Assembly: GCF_019774615.1 (NCBI RefSeq)
Contig: NZ_CP081496.1
Location: 4,712,001-4,776,000, forward strand
Source of the DNA: Streptomyces sp. BHT-5-2
GTDB lineage: Bacteria; Actinomycetota; Actinomycetes; Streptomycetales; Streptomycetaceae
DNA length: 64,000 nucleotides
Reading direction: 5' to 3'
This document shows positions 7,055 to 15,714 of this stretch, in pieces. Below the pieces are notes generated by a model. That model was not told the DNA's origin. It was given only the letters and a program-made list of their open reading frames with translations, and did not search any database. The number at the start of each line of letters is the position of its first letter. The stretch's first letter is position 1. The translations under genes were made by a program, and so were the position numbers.

Positions 7055-9547
7055 TCAGCCGCAGGCGCCCTCGGCGGCCCCGCACCGCTCGTCCTGGTGC
7101 CGGCGGACGGCCTCCGCCGCCCAGTCGCACATCGTCAGCCGGGGCAACATCCCGGCGTCGAACCAGTGCAGCAGTACGCCCTCGGTGAGCGGCAGCGCCG
7201 CCGCGTCGCCGTTCCAGTGCCCGAGGAAGACCTGGATGTGCCCGTGTACGGTGCCGTCCGGCCCGGAGGGCCGCAGCAGCGCGAACGGCACCAGGTCGGG
7301 CACCACCAGCTCCGCCTCCTCGCGCAGTTCGCGGGCGATGGCCTCGTAGGGGGTCTCGCCCGCCTCCGGGGCACCGCCCGGCAGAGACCAGGTGCCGGGG
7401 TTGCGGATCTCCTTGTGCGCGTCCCGGAGATGGAGGAGGTACTGCCCCTGTTTGTTGACGAGCAGTGCCGCGGTGCCCGTGATGACGGGCCGCTGCGCGG
7501 CGGCCTCGGTGTCCGCAGGCACCGACGGCAGCACGTCCGTGAGGGCAGTGACCACGACCGGTCCGCTCTCCCCACTCTCCGAGTGCACGCCGCTCTCGCC
7601 GCGCTCCGCCGCCCGGTGCACCTCCCGTGTGTGCTGGTAGGCCCACAGGTCCCGGAACAGCCCCGGCTGCGCGACGAGTTCGGGGAACGTGCCGTGCTGG
7701 ACGACCTGCCCCTTGTCCATGACCAGGATGCGGTCGGCCACCGCCACATTGGTGAGCCGGTGGGTGATCAGGACCACCGCGCGGGTCGCCGCGATCTCCC
7801 GCAGGCCGGCGAAGATCCGGTGCTCGCCCAACGGGTCCAGCGCGGAGGTGGGCTCGTCCAGGACGAGCAGCCCGGCCGGACGGTGGAACGCCCGGGTGAG
7901 GGCGATCCGCTGCCACTGCCCACCGGAGAGCTCCTGTCCGCCGAGCCAGTCGCGGGCCAGCACGGTGTCCAGGCCGGAACGCAGCTCGGTGAGCACCTCG
8001 TCGGCGCCGGAGCGGGCGCAGGCGTCATGGATGTCCGCGTCGCCGCCCTCGGTGGACCGGCCCAGGGTGATGTTCTCCCGGGCGGTCAGCGGCCAGCGCG
8101 CGTAGTCCTGGGGCACCAGGGCGACCTGCGACCACATGGCCTGCGGATCGAGGTCGCCGGTGGGCACCCCGTCCCAGGTGACCGCCCCGGTCGTCGGCAG
8201 ATACAGCCCGCTCAGCAGTTTGGCCAGGGTGGTCTTGCCGCTGCCGTTGTAGCCGACCAGGGCGATGACCTCGCCACGCCGCAGCGTGAACGAGACGCCG
8301 CGCAGCGCGTCCCGGGCCGCCTCCTCGTAACGGAAGACGAGGTCCTGGACGCGGATCTCGCGTGGGGCCGCCGGGACGACGGTGCCGCGACTCATCCGGA
8401 AGCCGCCGGCCTCCGCCAGGAACTCCGACCAGTCGTCCATGTACAGCCCGGTGCGCATGATGCGGGCGCCCCCGGCGACCAGGCCGCGCAGCGCGGTGCC
8501 GACCGTTTGCAGCGCGAACACCGCGGTGCCGGCGTGCCCGACGCTCATCCGGCCGGTGGCCAGCAGCCACACCACCGCCCCCCAGACCGCCGTCGAGGCC
8601 AGCCCGCCGCAGACCGCGCCCACCGCGGACATCCGGGCACCGGTGTCGGCCGCGCGCCGGTCGGCGCGGTTGATCCGCTCGGTGATCTGCCGGTAGCGCC
8701 CCACCAGGAAGTCGGCCATGGTGCCGGCCCGGACCTGGTCGGCGGCGTACCGGTCGCAGACGTGCCAGCGCAGGATCGACAGCAGCCGGTAGTCGCCGCC
8801 GGCCCGCAACCGCGCCAGGTAACGCACCCGGGCGGCCCCGACCTGGGCCACCGCCTGCGGCAGACTGGCCAGCATCAGCAGCGGCAGCAGCGCCGGATGC
8901 AGTGCCGTCAGCACGCCCGCGCCGGCCGCCAGCGAGGCGACCGAGGCGATCAGGTCCTGGCCCTCCCCCACCAGGTCCTGCGCGATCTCGGCGCCCCGGT
9001 CGGCCGCCTCCTTGCGGTGGGTGAACCCGGGTGCGTCATAGGCCGACAGCTCGACCTCGGTGACCGCCTGGAGCAACCGGAGTTCGGCCTCCCGGGACAT
9101 CTGCGGCCCCAGTCTCGACGACAGCCAGGCGACCACGATCCCGAGCGCCGCCCGCACCCCGGCGGCGGCCGCCAGCAGGACCACCGACGGCCAGGCCCCG
9201 AGCAGCCGGCCGTAGAGGTCGCCGCCGGTCAGCAGCGCCGTGAGGGTCCCGCTGACCGCTAGCAGTCCGAGCGCCTGCATCGCGCCCGAAGCGACCTGGC
9301 AGACCAGCAGCCCCAGGGCCGCCCAGCGGTCGGTGCGCCAGGCCAACGCGACCGAGCGCCGCACCAGTTGCGGCAGGCGCCGTGCCATGTCCACCAGCCG
9401 GATCTGCCGCGCCGCCCGCTCCCGGCTGCCGGTCCGGTCGACGTACTGCAACACCTCCCCGTCGACCGTCCCCCCGCCCGTCACCGCCCCGGGTTTCTCC
9501 TTCCGCACGCGCCCGGAACCCCCGTCCCCAACCAGCTTTCGCAACAT
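7055..9547 (-). CDS. ABC exporter (permease-ATPase) fused to a C-terminal NUDIX hydrolase
   Basis: An 830-residue fusion. Residues about 60-370 are a type I exporter membrane domain. The ATPase follows: Walker A GYNGSGKT (432-439), signature LSGGQ (540-544), Walker B LLVLDEPTSAL (560-570) and the switch His in VLITHR (592-597). After a Ser/Glu-rich linker, residues 685-830 form a NUDIX domain with the box GAPEAGETPYEAIARELREEAEL (725-747) split here as GAPEAGE, then REL, then REEAEL. The box's usual final Gly is Glu. NUDIX enzymes cleave nucleoside diphosphate-linked compounds, so a tie between transport and nucleotide-linked cargo or signal clearance is possible but unproven. ATG 9547 follows GGGAG. 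Confidence 0.93.
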   Translation of the reverse strand: MLRKLVGDGGSGRVRKEKPGAVTGGGTVDGEVLQYVDRTGSRERAARQIRLVDMARRLPQLVRRSVALAWRTDRWAALGLLVCQVASGAMQALGLLAVSGTLTALLTGGDLYGRLLGAWPSVVLLAAAAGVRAALGIVVAWLSSRLGPQMSREAELRLLQAVTEVELSAYDAPGFTHRKEAADRGAEIAQDLVGEGQDLIASVASLAAGAGVLTALHPALLPLLMLASLPQAVAQVGAARVRYLARLRAGGDYRLLSILRWHVCDRYAADQVRAGTMADFLVGRYRQITERINRADRRAADTGARMSAVGAVCGGLASTAVWGAVVWLLATGRMSVGHAGTAVFALQTVGTALRGLVAGGARIMRTGLYMDDWSEFLAEAGGFRMSRGTVVPAAPREIRVQDLVFRYEEAARDALRGVSFTLRRGEVIALVGYNGSGKTTLAKLLSGLYLPTTGAVTWDGVPTGDLDPQAMWSQVALVPQDYARWPLTARENITLGRSTEGGDADIHDACARSGADEVLTELRSGLDTVLARDWLGGQELSGGQWQRIALTRAFHRPAGLLVLDEPTSALDPLGEHRIFAGLREIAATRAVVLITHRLTNVAVADRILVMDKGQVVQHGTFPELVAQPGLFRDLWAYQHTREVHRAAERGESGVHSESGESGPVVVTALTDVLPSVPADTEAAAQRPVITGTAALLVNKQGQYLLHLRDAHKEIRNPGTWSLPGGAPEAGETPYEAIARELREEAELVVPDLVPFALLRPSGPDGTVHGHIQVFLGHWNGDAAALPLTEGVLLHWFDAGMLPRLTMCDWAAEAVRRHQDERCGAAEGACG

Positions 9548-9589
9548 CCCTCTTACTCCCTTTCCAGGATCCTCGACTCGCGTTCGTGC

Positions 9590-9650
9590 CTTCGCGCTCG
9601 TTCTCGTTCTCGCCCTCGTGCTCGTGCTCGTGCTCGCCGCAGGGGGCGGC
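9590..9650. repeat. Low-complexity CTCGTG/CTCGTT hexamer array
   Basis: An approximate 6-bp repeat (GTTCTC, GTGCTC units) lies in the gap upstream of the ABC-NUDIX gene. Read on the minus strand it would encode alternating Glu-His and Glu-Asn, but no supported gene covers it. The rest of 9548-10086 shows no gene. Confidence 0.7.
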
Positions 9651-10086
9651 CGGCCCCGGCGTCCACGGTGTCAACCGCATGCCGCGCCCGGGTTTCCCAC
9701 CCCGGAGAAATTCGAACGAAACCCGGCCGCGCTCCCTCACGGCCACCGGACCCGCTCCTCTCCCCCGAGGCGCACGATGGGCACAGGTGCCCTACAAAAC
9801 GGCCCACTCCGGTCCCCGTAACGGGGCATCCGGGGGCAGATGATGAACGCACGTTCCCCTGCCCGGAACAGTCCGTGGGGGGCCTGGCGGATGACCACCG
9901 GCGACCGCTCGAACAGCCCGGGTCGCTCGCATGGGGGGTTGCGGACGAGGAGTCCGGACCCGGCACTGGCGGGGCCTTGCGGGGCGGGGAGGCGAGGACC
10001 GGCGCGCGGGCCGAAGCCAGGACCCGGCTTGCGCCATCCCCCTCAACTCACCCCGGGTGAACGGGGGCAGGCCCTAGGGTGAACGA

Positions 10087-10518
10087 GTGACCGAGACCTG
10101 GAACGCCACCGATCCCGGAGTCCTGCGCCTGCCCTCCGGTCGCCTGGTCCGCGGCCGCGGCCTGCGCCACCCGCTCCCCGCCGGCCCGACACCCACCTAC
10201 GCGGTGTATCTGCTCGGCAAGCAGCCGCCCCAAGTACCTTGGGAATCACGGTGGTTGGCCTGGCCCGACTTCCGTCTGCCGCACAGCCGCACCGAGGCCG
10301 AGCACGTGTTCCGCGAGGCATGGGAGCGCGCGGCGGAGGAACGGGTCGAACTCGCCTGCGGCGGCGGCCGCGGGCGGACGGGCACCGCGCTGGCCTGCCT
10401 CGCCGTACTCGACGGCGTACCAGCCGACCGGGCGGTGGAGTTCGTCCGCCGGCACTACGACCGGCACGCCGTGGAAACCCCTTGGCAGAAGCGGTACGTC
10501 CGCCGCTTCACGGCATGA
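10087..10518 (+). CDS. Protein-tyrosine/dual-specificity phosphatase-like protein
   Basis: A 143-residue protein with the CX5R phosphatase loop ACGGGRGRTGTALA: Cys91 as nucleophile and Arg97 as phosphate-binding residue. A plausible general-acid segment, WLAWPDFRLP (about residues 57-66), precedes it, as WPD loops do in tyrosine phosphatases. The C-terminal VEFVRRHYDRHAVETPWQKRYVRRF is a final helix pair. The expected activity is dephosphorylation of phosphotyrosine or a similar ester. Starts at GTG 10087; the TGA stop overlaps a later ATG that opens only a low-complexity frame, which is not called. Confidence 0.85.
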   Translation: MTETWNATDPGVLRLPSGRLVRGRGLRHPLPAGPTPTYAVYLLGKQPPQVPWESRWLAWPDFRLPHSRTEAEHVFREAWERAAEERVELACGGGRGRTGTALACLAVLDGVPADRAVEFVRRHYDRHAVETPWQKRYVRRFTA

Positions 10519-10625
10519 CGAGGACGGTACCCACGGCGCCGGACCCCCACCCGGCAGCGGGCACGGAGACGGACGTCGACACCGGTACGGACGCCTGCTT
10601 CTGGCCCGCGGACGCCGACGAGAAG

Positions 10626-10657
10626 GCCGTCGGGGCGGGACGCCGTCGGGGCGGGAC
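10626..10657. repeat. Tandem duplication of a 16-bp unit
   Basis: Two perfect adjacent copies of GCCGTCGGGGCGGGAC lie in the 240-nt gap between the convergent phosphatase and small hypothetical genes. Simple slippage duplication; no gene is seen in the gap. Confidence 0.8.
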
Positions 10658-10757
10658 GCGGCTGACGCGGCATGGGCACCCGGCGCGGGGCGCGGCGACA
10701 CGGGGTACGGGCACGGGGGCGCGCTGACGCCGTGAACGAGGTCGTGGTGGGTGCGCC

Positions 10758-11051
10758 TCAAGGACGCGGCGGGGTGCCGGGCACCTGGGCGGCGCCGCCG
10801 GTGCGCACCGCGTCCAACACGGCCCGGTGGAGCACGGCCACGCCGCCGGGCGGAATCCGGACCGGCCCGCCTTCGAGGTCGTAGCGGTCCTCCGCCCCGG
10901 TGTAGTGGATGACGACCCGGGCCGTGCCGTCGCCCCGGTCGGTGGTGGTGACGGTCAGGTCGCCGGTGATGACGCCGACCTGAACCGTCATCGCGCCACC
11001 GGGGCCGGCGGTGACCCGGTCGGTGAGTGCGTGGTGATCGGGGATGGTCAC
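10758..11051 (-). CDS. Small hypothetical protein coupled to the HNH nuclease gene
   Basis: A 97-residue protein not recognised. It has no signal peptide or membrane segment and looks like a short beta-rich domain (VQVGVITGDLTVTTTD, ARVVIHYTG) ending in a helix (VAVLHRAVLDAV) and a Pro tail. Its GTG start at 11051 overlaps the TGA of the secreted nuclease gene (GTGA), so the two are co-translated. Co-translation with a nuclease raises the idea of a cytoplasmic partner or protector, which is speculation. Alternatively it is simply a housekeeping co-transcript. Confidence 0.7.
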   Translation of the reverse strand: MTIPDHHALTDRVTAGPGGAMTVQVGVITGDLTVTTTDRGDGTARVVIHYTGAEDRYDLEGGPVRIPPGGVAVLHRAVLDAVRTGGAAQVPGTPPRP

Positions 11052-11761
11052 TGTTCGCAGGTTTCCAACATCTCGTCGAGCTTGGCCTTTTCCGGTTCGG
11101 TGACGTTCAGGTGGTAGAGGTGTTTGACGTCGGTCCAGGCGCGGGCGTAGGTGCACCAGTAGGCGTGCCGCGGCGGGGCCCACTGGTCCGGGGACTGGTC
11201 GCCCTTCTGTCGGTTGGAGGAGGCCGACACCGCGATCAGCTGGGAGTGGACGAGATCGTTGGCGAACTTCCGGCGCTCCGGGGTGGTCCACTCGTCGGCA
11301 CCGGACCGCCAGGCGTTCGCAAGCGGCACGATGTGGTCGATGTCGAGCTGCCCGGAGACGGTGAAGATCTTGGCGTCGTATTCGCTGAACCATGTCCCGG
11401 ACACGGCGCGGCACTTCTCGTCCTCCTTGACGTTCTTGCCGTCCCGGGCGAGGACGACTTCGCGGGTGTCGCATTCGCCGTACTGCTTGATCCAGTGCGG
11501 GAATTTGGCCCGGCTGTAGCCGTTCATCGAATGCGGTGCCGCGACGTGCAGGCCGGCGAGTTCGGTCCGCACCTCGCCCACGGGCGGTGGCTCCGGGAGA
11601 CGCGGCGGAATGGCGTCGAATGCGGCGGCGGGCCGCGTCGCGGGGGCAGGAGCCGGCCCCGCAATCGGGTCGGCTATCGCGGTGGTCGATCCGGTCGGCA
11701 GAATTGTCGCGACGATCAGGGCTGTTGTGGTGGCGGCACGGCGCCACCAGGCGTTGCTCAT
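11048..11761 (-). CDS. Secreted HNH-family nuclease (DUF1524/GmrSD-like C-terminal fold)
   Basis: The signal peptide RRAATTTALIVATILPTGS, ending around AIADP, indicates export by Sec. The nuclease core has DIDHIVPLANAWRSGADEW, giving the DHxVPL metal/catalytic motif with conserved Asp-His. It continues with ANDLVHSQLIAVSASSNRQKGD and PDQWAPP, the pattern of secreted DUF1524-type HNH endonucleases. Two Cys (GECDTRE and EKCRAV) and a later pair (YWCTY, ETCEQ) could form disulphides. ATG 11761 (237 residues) is chosen because it puts the signal at the N-terminus; in-frame starts at 11797 and 11809 remain possible. It probably degrades extracellular DNA. Confidence 0.88.
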   Translation of the reverse strand: MSNAWWRRAATTTALIVATILPTGSTTAIADPIAGPAPAPATRPAAAFDAIPPRLPEPPPVGEVRTELAGLHVAAPHSMNGYSRAKFPHWIKQYGECDTREVVLARDGKNVKEDEKCRAVSGTWFSEYDAKIFTVSGQLDIDHIVPLANAWRSGADEWTTPERRKFANDLVHSQLIAVSASSNRQKGDQSPDQWAPPRHAYWCTYARAWTDVKHLYHLNVTEPEKAKLDEMLETCEQ

Positions 11762-11876
11762 CACCCGGGAAGCATCGCCCGCGAAGCGATTCCGCATTCC
11801 GGAATTCACTCATTGGAAGGCAATCCTCGGAATCTCGAACATAATTGAGATTTCAGCGGGAGAGGGAGGGCTGCGC

Positions 11877-12461
11877 ATGACGACGGACAGCGGCCGGCCG
11901 GCAGGACGGGCGGCGCCCGGCTGCCTGATCGTCTCCGGGATGCCGGGGGCCGGGAAGTCGACGGTGTCGCCGCTGGTGGCCGCGCACCACGAACGGGCGG
12001 CGCACATCAACGGGGACTTCCTGTCGTACATGGTCGTTCGGGGGCGGGTCGGATTCCTCGGCCGACCCGCGGCCGAGTCGCGGCGACAGTTGCTGCTGTG
12101 CGCCCGCAACATGTGCACGCTCGCCAACAACTTCGCCGAGCAGGACATCTTCCCGGTCATCGAGTACGCCATCGCCGACCGCGAACTCCTCGACTTCATG
12201 GCCGAGTTGCTGCTTCCCCGGCCGGTGATGTTCGTCGTACTGGCCCCGCCTCCGGAGGTCTGCCGACAGCGCAACGCCGCCCGCGCCGCCCAGGAACGCG
12301 TCGACTACGACATCGCCCCCTTCTACCGCGCGATGCAGGAGGAACTGGGCGCGGTGGGGTGGTGGCTGGACAGCTCCGGACAGACGCCCCAGGAGACCGC
12401 CGCCACGATCGCGGCCGAGGCCGGGCACCGGGCGGTGCTCGCCGCCGGTCACCGGTCGTAG
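11877..12461 (+). CDS. Small P-loop kinase / AAA ATPase, paralogue of the 3085 gene
   Basis: A 194-residue protein with Walker A GMPGAGKST (about residues 21-29). INGDFLSYMVVRGRVGF matches the LRGDGFRRNIVRG segment of the kinase at 3085. VMFVVLAPPPEVCRQRNAAR is the strand with the lid-type arginines, and WWLDSSGQTPQETAATI the closing element. These point to a small-molecule kinase of unknown substrate. It is divergent from the HNH gene and overlaps the 3' end of the convergent DUF5954 gene by 13 nt. AGGGAGGG lies ahead of ATG 11877. Confidence 0.82.
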   Translation: MTTDSGRPAGRAAPGCLIVSGMPGAGKSTVSPLVAAHHERAAHINGDFLSYMVVRGRVGFLGRPAAESRRQLLLCARNMCTLANNFAEQDIFPVIEYAIADRELLDFMAELLLPRPVMFVVLAPPPEVCRQRNAARAAQERVDYDIAPFYRAMQEELGAVGWWLDSSGQTPQETAATIAAEAGHRAVLAAGHRS

Positions 12462-13495
12462 TGCAGGGTGCCGTCCTCGTCCATGGTCGGATGGATCTTC
12501 GTCGGGCCGTAGTCGTCCACGTCCGACGGGCGAGGCGGCTCCGGGCCGTCGGGGCCCGTCCGGACCATCCGCTCGACGCGGCAGATCTGGAACTTCCGGT
12601 CGCCAACTTGCACCTCGTCCGCCCGGCCGGCGGCCTTGAACTCCTCGGCGGCCCGCGCGTACCGCCTCCGCTCGTCCTCGTCGAACTTGTACAGCTCGGG
12701 CCAGAACTCGACCATGGCGTCGAAGAGCAGCCGCCGCGCCTCGTGCGGCGTCGGCATCAGCGCGCCCCGCGGCTGCCAGCCGCCGGAGCGGCGTTCGGCG
12801 ACGGCGAAGCCGACGGGCAGCAGCACGACGTCCGGGTGGGTGGTGCAGGCCCGCTCGGAGTCCTCGCGGACGGCGGCCGGGAAGCGCGGCCCCGAATAGG
12901 CGAAGTCCTGGAGCGCCACCTTCATGGCGGCGGCCATCGGGCTGGTCTCCCGGCCGGGGACGAGACCGAAGTCCCGGTCCGGTGAAGGGATGTCGTTCTG
13001 GCCATCCCACTTACGGTCGGCCGGCTCGGGATCGGTGGGCCGGGGCGGCTCCAGCCCGGCCGGGCCGGTGCGGGCGAACTCGTCGCCGCGGACGATCCGG
13101 TAGCGGGCACCGCACACCGTGAGCTCGTCGATCGGTTCGCTCTCCAGTCGCGCCACCGCGGCGAGCAGTTCGCGCCGTACGGCGGGATCGTCGGTTTCGT
13201 CCTTGGCCTTGAACCAGAGATGGGAGTTGAGGGTGTCCCGGGCGTCCTGCGGGGTACCGTCGGTCACGGGCTTCAACAGCCGCCATCCCGGGGCGGGTTC
13301 GGACCCGTTCCCGTGGGGTGCGGCACGCGCGGGGTCGAGCACGGCGAGACCGAAGACCGGGCCGCGGAGCGCGAGGTCCGGGTAGCGGCGGGACGCATCG
13401 ACGGCATCCGCCTCCGCGACCCACTCGGCCGGATCGTCGCGCCGCACCAGTTCCTCGTGGAGCCGGTCGATCTGTCGCTTCCAGTCATCGGTCAT
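12449..13495 (-). CDS. DUF5954 family protein
   Basis: A 348-residue protein made of two similar halves, each ending with a basic strand and PP-R-P-(S/T)-D: RIVRGDEFARTGPAGLEPPRPTDPEP and ICRVERMVRTGPDGPEPPRPSDVD are the matching segments, cited here as landmarks. This layout is characteristic of the streptomycete DUF5954 family, whose function is unknown. There is no signal peptide or membrane segment. An acidic, aromatic C-terminus follows (TKIHPTMDEDGTLHYD). The frame stays open to 13999 upstream, but ATG 13495 is where homology-like sequence starts (MTDDWKRQIDRLHEELVRRDD). Confidence 0.85.
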   Translation of the reverse strand: MTDDWKRQIDRLHEELVRRDDPAEWVAEADAVDASRRYPDLALRGPVFGLAVLDPARAAPHGNGSEPAPGWRLLKPVTDGTPQDARDTLNSHLWFKAKDETDDPAVRRELLAAVARLESEPIDELTVCGARYRIVRGDEFARTGPAGLEPPRPTDPEPADRKWDGQNDIPSPDRDFGLVPGRETSPMAAAMKVALQDFAYSGPRFPAAVREDSERACTTHPDVVLLPVGFAVAERRSGGWQPRGALMPTPHEARRLLFDAMVEFWPELYKFDEDERRRYARAAEEFKAAGRADEVQVGDRKFQICRVERMVRTGPDGPEPPRPSDVDDYGPTKIHPTMDEDGTLHYDR

Positions 13496-13676
13496 GAGCG
13501 CATTGTGGTCGTTGCGCGGGCCGAGTCCGGCCGGAACGATGGATGTGGCCCACCCCCATGGGTGAATGTGGGGGAAAGTGTTGCCACCCCCGGGACCGGG
13601 GCGGCTCGCCGCTCGGCGAAGAGCCGAGAACCAGAAGACGAAGAGCCAGCAGACGTAAAGCCGAGAAAGGGACGGG

Positions 13677-14189
13677 ATGGTCAGCGGAACGGGCACGGGG
13701 ACGAACGCGGTGACGAGCCGGCAGCGCGGTGACCGGCCGCCGCAGGCACAGGCCGCGTTCGGGGTGGGCGTCATCGTGCTGGACGCGGACGGGCGGATCC
13801 TGCTCGGTCTGCACCACGCGGGCACCTGGGAACTCCCCGGCGGCAAGGTCGACCCCGGCGAGAGCGTGCGGTCCGCCGCGGCCCGGGAACTCCGCGAGGA
13901 GACCGGACTGCGGGCCGAGCCGGACGACGTCCGGATCTTCGCGATGCTGCACGACGACATCCAGGGCCTGAACCGCATCACCATGGCATCCCTGGTCACG
14001 CACTGTCAGGGCACGCCGTACGCGGCGGAGCCGCAGAACATCGGCCGCTGGGAGTGGCACTCCCCCACCGCGCTGCCCGGCCCGCTGTTCACCCCGTCCG
14101 CGCAGATCCTCGCCGTGTGGCGCCCGGAGTTGGAGATCGCCGCGCCGAAGGCGCACCGGCTCGATGTGATGTGCGTGGGGACGACCTGA
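13677..14189 (+). CDS. NUDIX hydrolase
   Basis: A 170-residue protein with a perfect NUDIX box GGKVDPGESVRSAAARELREETGL (about residues 57-80; the first G to the last L follow GX5EX7REUXEEXGU). The surrounding fold is typical: AAFGVGVIVLDADGRILLG before it and IGRWEWHSPTALPGPLF after it. This resembles the MutT/ADP-ribose pyrophosphatase type that clears modified nucleoside di- or triphosphates. A 26-residue low-complexity N-terminus precedes the fold. ATG 13677 follows AAAGGGACGG. It is divergent from DUF5954 across a 181-nt gap. Confidence 0.93.
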   Translation: MVSGTGTGTNAVTSRQRGDRPPQAQAAFGVGVIVLDADGRILLGLHHAGTWELPGGKVDPGESVRSAAARELREETGLRAEPDDVRIFAMLHDDIQGLNRITMASLVTHCQGTPYAAEPQNIGRWEWHSPTALPGPLFTPSAQILAVWRPELEIAAPKAHRLDVMCVGTT

Positions 14190-14278
14190 GGGGGACACCC
14201 GGGTCGACAGGGCCCGCGGTCGGGCAGGGCCGCCGCGGTTTCGCTGCGGCCACCGGCGCACTCCGGCAATCATGAGGC

Positions 14279-14995
14279 ATGCCTACAACCTCAGCGCACA
14301 CCGCGGTGCACCGGCTCGACCTGGGCTACTTCATACGGCCGGCGTCGGAGACCGGCGGCCCGGAGCCCCGGGTGGAGCCGGCACTCGCCTATCTGGTGGA
14401 ACACGAGCGGGGCCGGCTCCTCTTCGACACCGGCATCGGCGCCGCCGACCCGGAAACCGAGGCCCACTACCGACCCCAACGCCGCTCCCTCCAGGCCGCG
14501 TTGGGCGCCGTCGGGGCGTCCCTCGCCGACATCTCCGTCGTCGTCAACTGCCATCTGCACTTCGACCACTGCGGCGGAAACCCCCTGCTGGCCGGGAAAC
14601 CCATCCTGGTACAGGCCGTGGAACTGGCCACCGCCCGCCGGGGCGACTACACCATCGACGAACTGATCGACTTCCCGGGCGCCTCCTACGAGGAACTCAC
14701 CGGCGAGGCCGAGATCTGGCCGGGCGTGCGGATCGTCCCGACGCCCGGCCACACCGACGGACACCAGTCTCTGGTCCTGCACCATCCCGACGGCACGGTG
14801 GTACTGGCCGGCCAGGCCCACGACTTCGCCTCGCACCACGCCTGCGACCACCTGGCCCGCCGGGCCGCCCTCGACGGCGTGGCCCAGCCGCTCCCGAGCT
14901 ACCGCCCATGGCTGGACCGGCTCGCCGCGTTCGACCCGCGCCGGGTGTACTTCGCCCATGACGGCTCGGTCTGGGAGCCACCGCGCCCGGCGTGA
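14279..14995 (+). CDS. Metallo-beta-lactamase-fold hydrolase (lactonase-like)
   Basis: A 238-residue protein with the MBL zinc motif NCHLHFDHCGGN (HxHxDH, about residues 88-93) and the second-site His in PTPGHTDGHQSLV. VLAGQAHDFASHHACD stands where a bridging Asp usually sits, and VYFAHDGSVWEP supplies the last ligand region. The arrangement resembles N-acyl homoserine lactonase-type and related alkyl-ester MBL enzymes. It is cytoplasmic and carries no signal. Quorum quenching cannot be claimed without assays; gamma-butyrolactone or other lactone substrates are possible in Streptomyces. Confidence 0.88.
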   Translation: MPTTSAHTAVHRLDLGYFIRPASETGGPEPRVEPALAYLVEHERGRLLFDTGIGAADPETEAHYRPQRRSLQAALGAVGASLADISVVVNCHLHFDHCGGNPLLAGKPILVQAVELATARRGDYTIDELIDFPGASYEELTGEAEIWPGVRIVPTPGHTDGHQSLVLHHPDGTVVLAGQAHDFASHHACDHLARRAALDGVAQPLPSYRPWLDRLAAFDPRRVYFAHDGSVWEPPRPA

Positions 14996-15009
14996 CCGCC
15001 CGGCCCCGT

Positions 15010-15519
15010 TCAGGCACCCGGCTCCCCGGCACCGTCCCACCCGGGGAACGGCGGCAGGGGCCACGCCGGCGGCACCGGAAGCCGTCCGGCGGGCACCGCC
15101 ACCCCCTCGGTGCTCCGACCGCTCAGCCATCCCAACAGGGCGTGCCCGGGCCCGGCGACCGTCGGCCCGGCCGCCCGCGACAGGCTCCAGACCCGCTCCA
15201 GGTCGACGGCCTCGACCCGGGCGAGGGGGAAGTCCCGGGCGGCCAGCGCGGACAGGGTGCTGTCCAGCGCCCATGCCACATATCCGGCGGGCCAGTCGGC
15301 CGTGCGGTACCCGGCGCCCAGGTCGACGTGATGGGTCTCCAGCTCGCGCCAGCACCGGTAGAGCGTGTACCAGGCCGGATGCGCCCAGCCGGCCAGCGCG
15401 CGGACCGGCGCTTCCCATGCCCCGGCGGGCATGGCGCGGGCGTCCTCGACCAGCCGCGCCAGGGCGGACCGGACGTCCTCGGCCAACTCGGCCGCCGGGC
15501 GTCCCGCTCCGTCCGCCAC
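15010..15519 (-). pseudogene. N-terminally truncated maleylpyruvate isomerase/DinB-type gene
   Basis: The frame encodes the middle and C-terminal parts of the mycothiol-dependent maleylpyruvate isomerase family: AGRPAAELAEDV, then a stretch with the metal-site His LETHHVDLGAGY, then a C-terminal domain ending in Pro-rich sequence. The family's N-terminal 60-70 residues, with the GW(T/S)xxHVLxH metal-binding helix, are missing. Upstream in the same frame to 15648 there is no ATG or matching sequence, only Arg-rich translation and a 14-bp direct repeat (copies near 15575 and 15599). It is therefore read as a 5'-deleted relic; a short functional variant is the alternative. Confidence 0.65.
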
Positions 15520-15714
15520 CGCCCGCGCGAGCTCCGCGCGCCCGGCCCGCGGGCAACGGTCTGCCCAACGGGCTCCGGCACGCTTCGACTCCCGGTTTCC
15601 GGCACGCTTCGGGACACGTCGTCCCCCTCCCGATCTCGACGCGGCTGCTCAGAGCCGCTGGTTCTCAGATTTGCCGGCTCTCAGCGGTACTGCTCCTCAC
15701 AGGTACCGTGCACC

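Noticed and set aside
9036..9746. Minus-strand frame with an EHEHEHEGENENE stretch
   Set aside because: Weak start, and most of it overlaps the real ABC-NUDIX gene in another frame. The charged repeat stems from a simple hexamer array.
10515..10727. 70-codon frame overlapping the phosphatase stop (ATGA)
   Set aside because: Low-complexity Thr/Gly/Arg composition and a tandem 16-bp duplication inside it; no motif.
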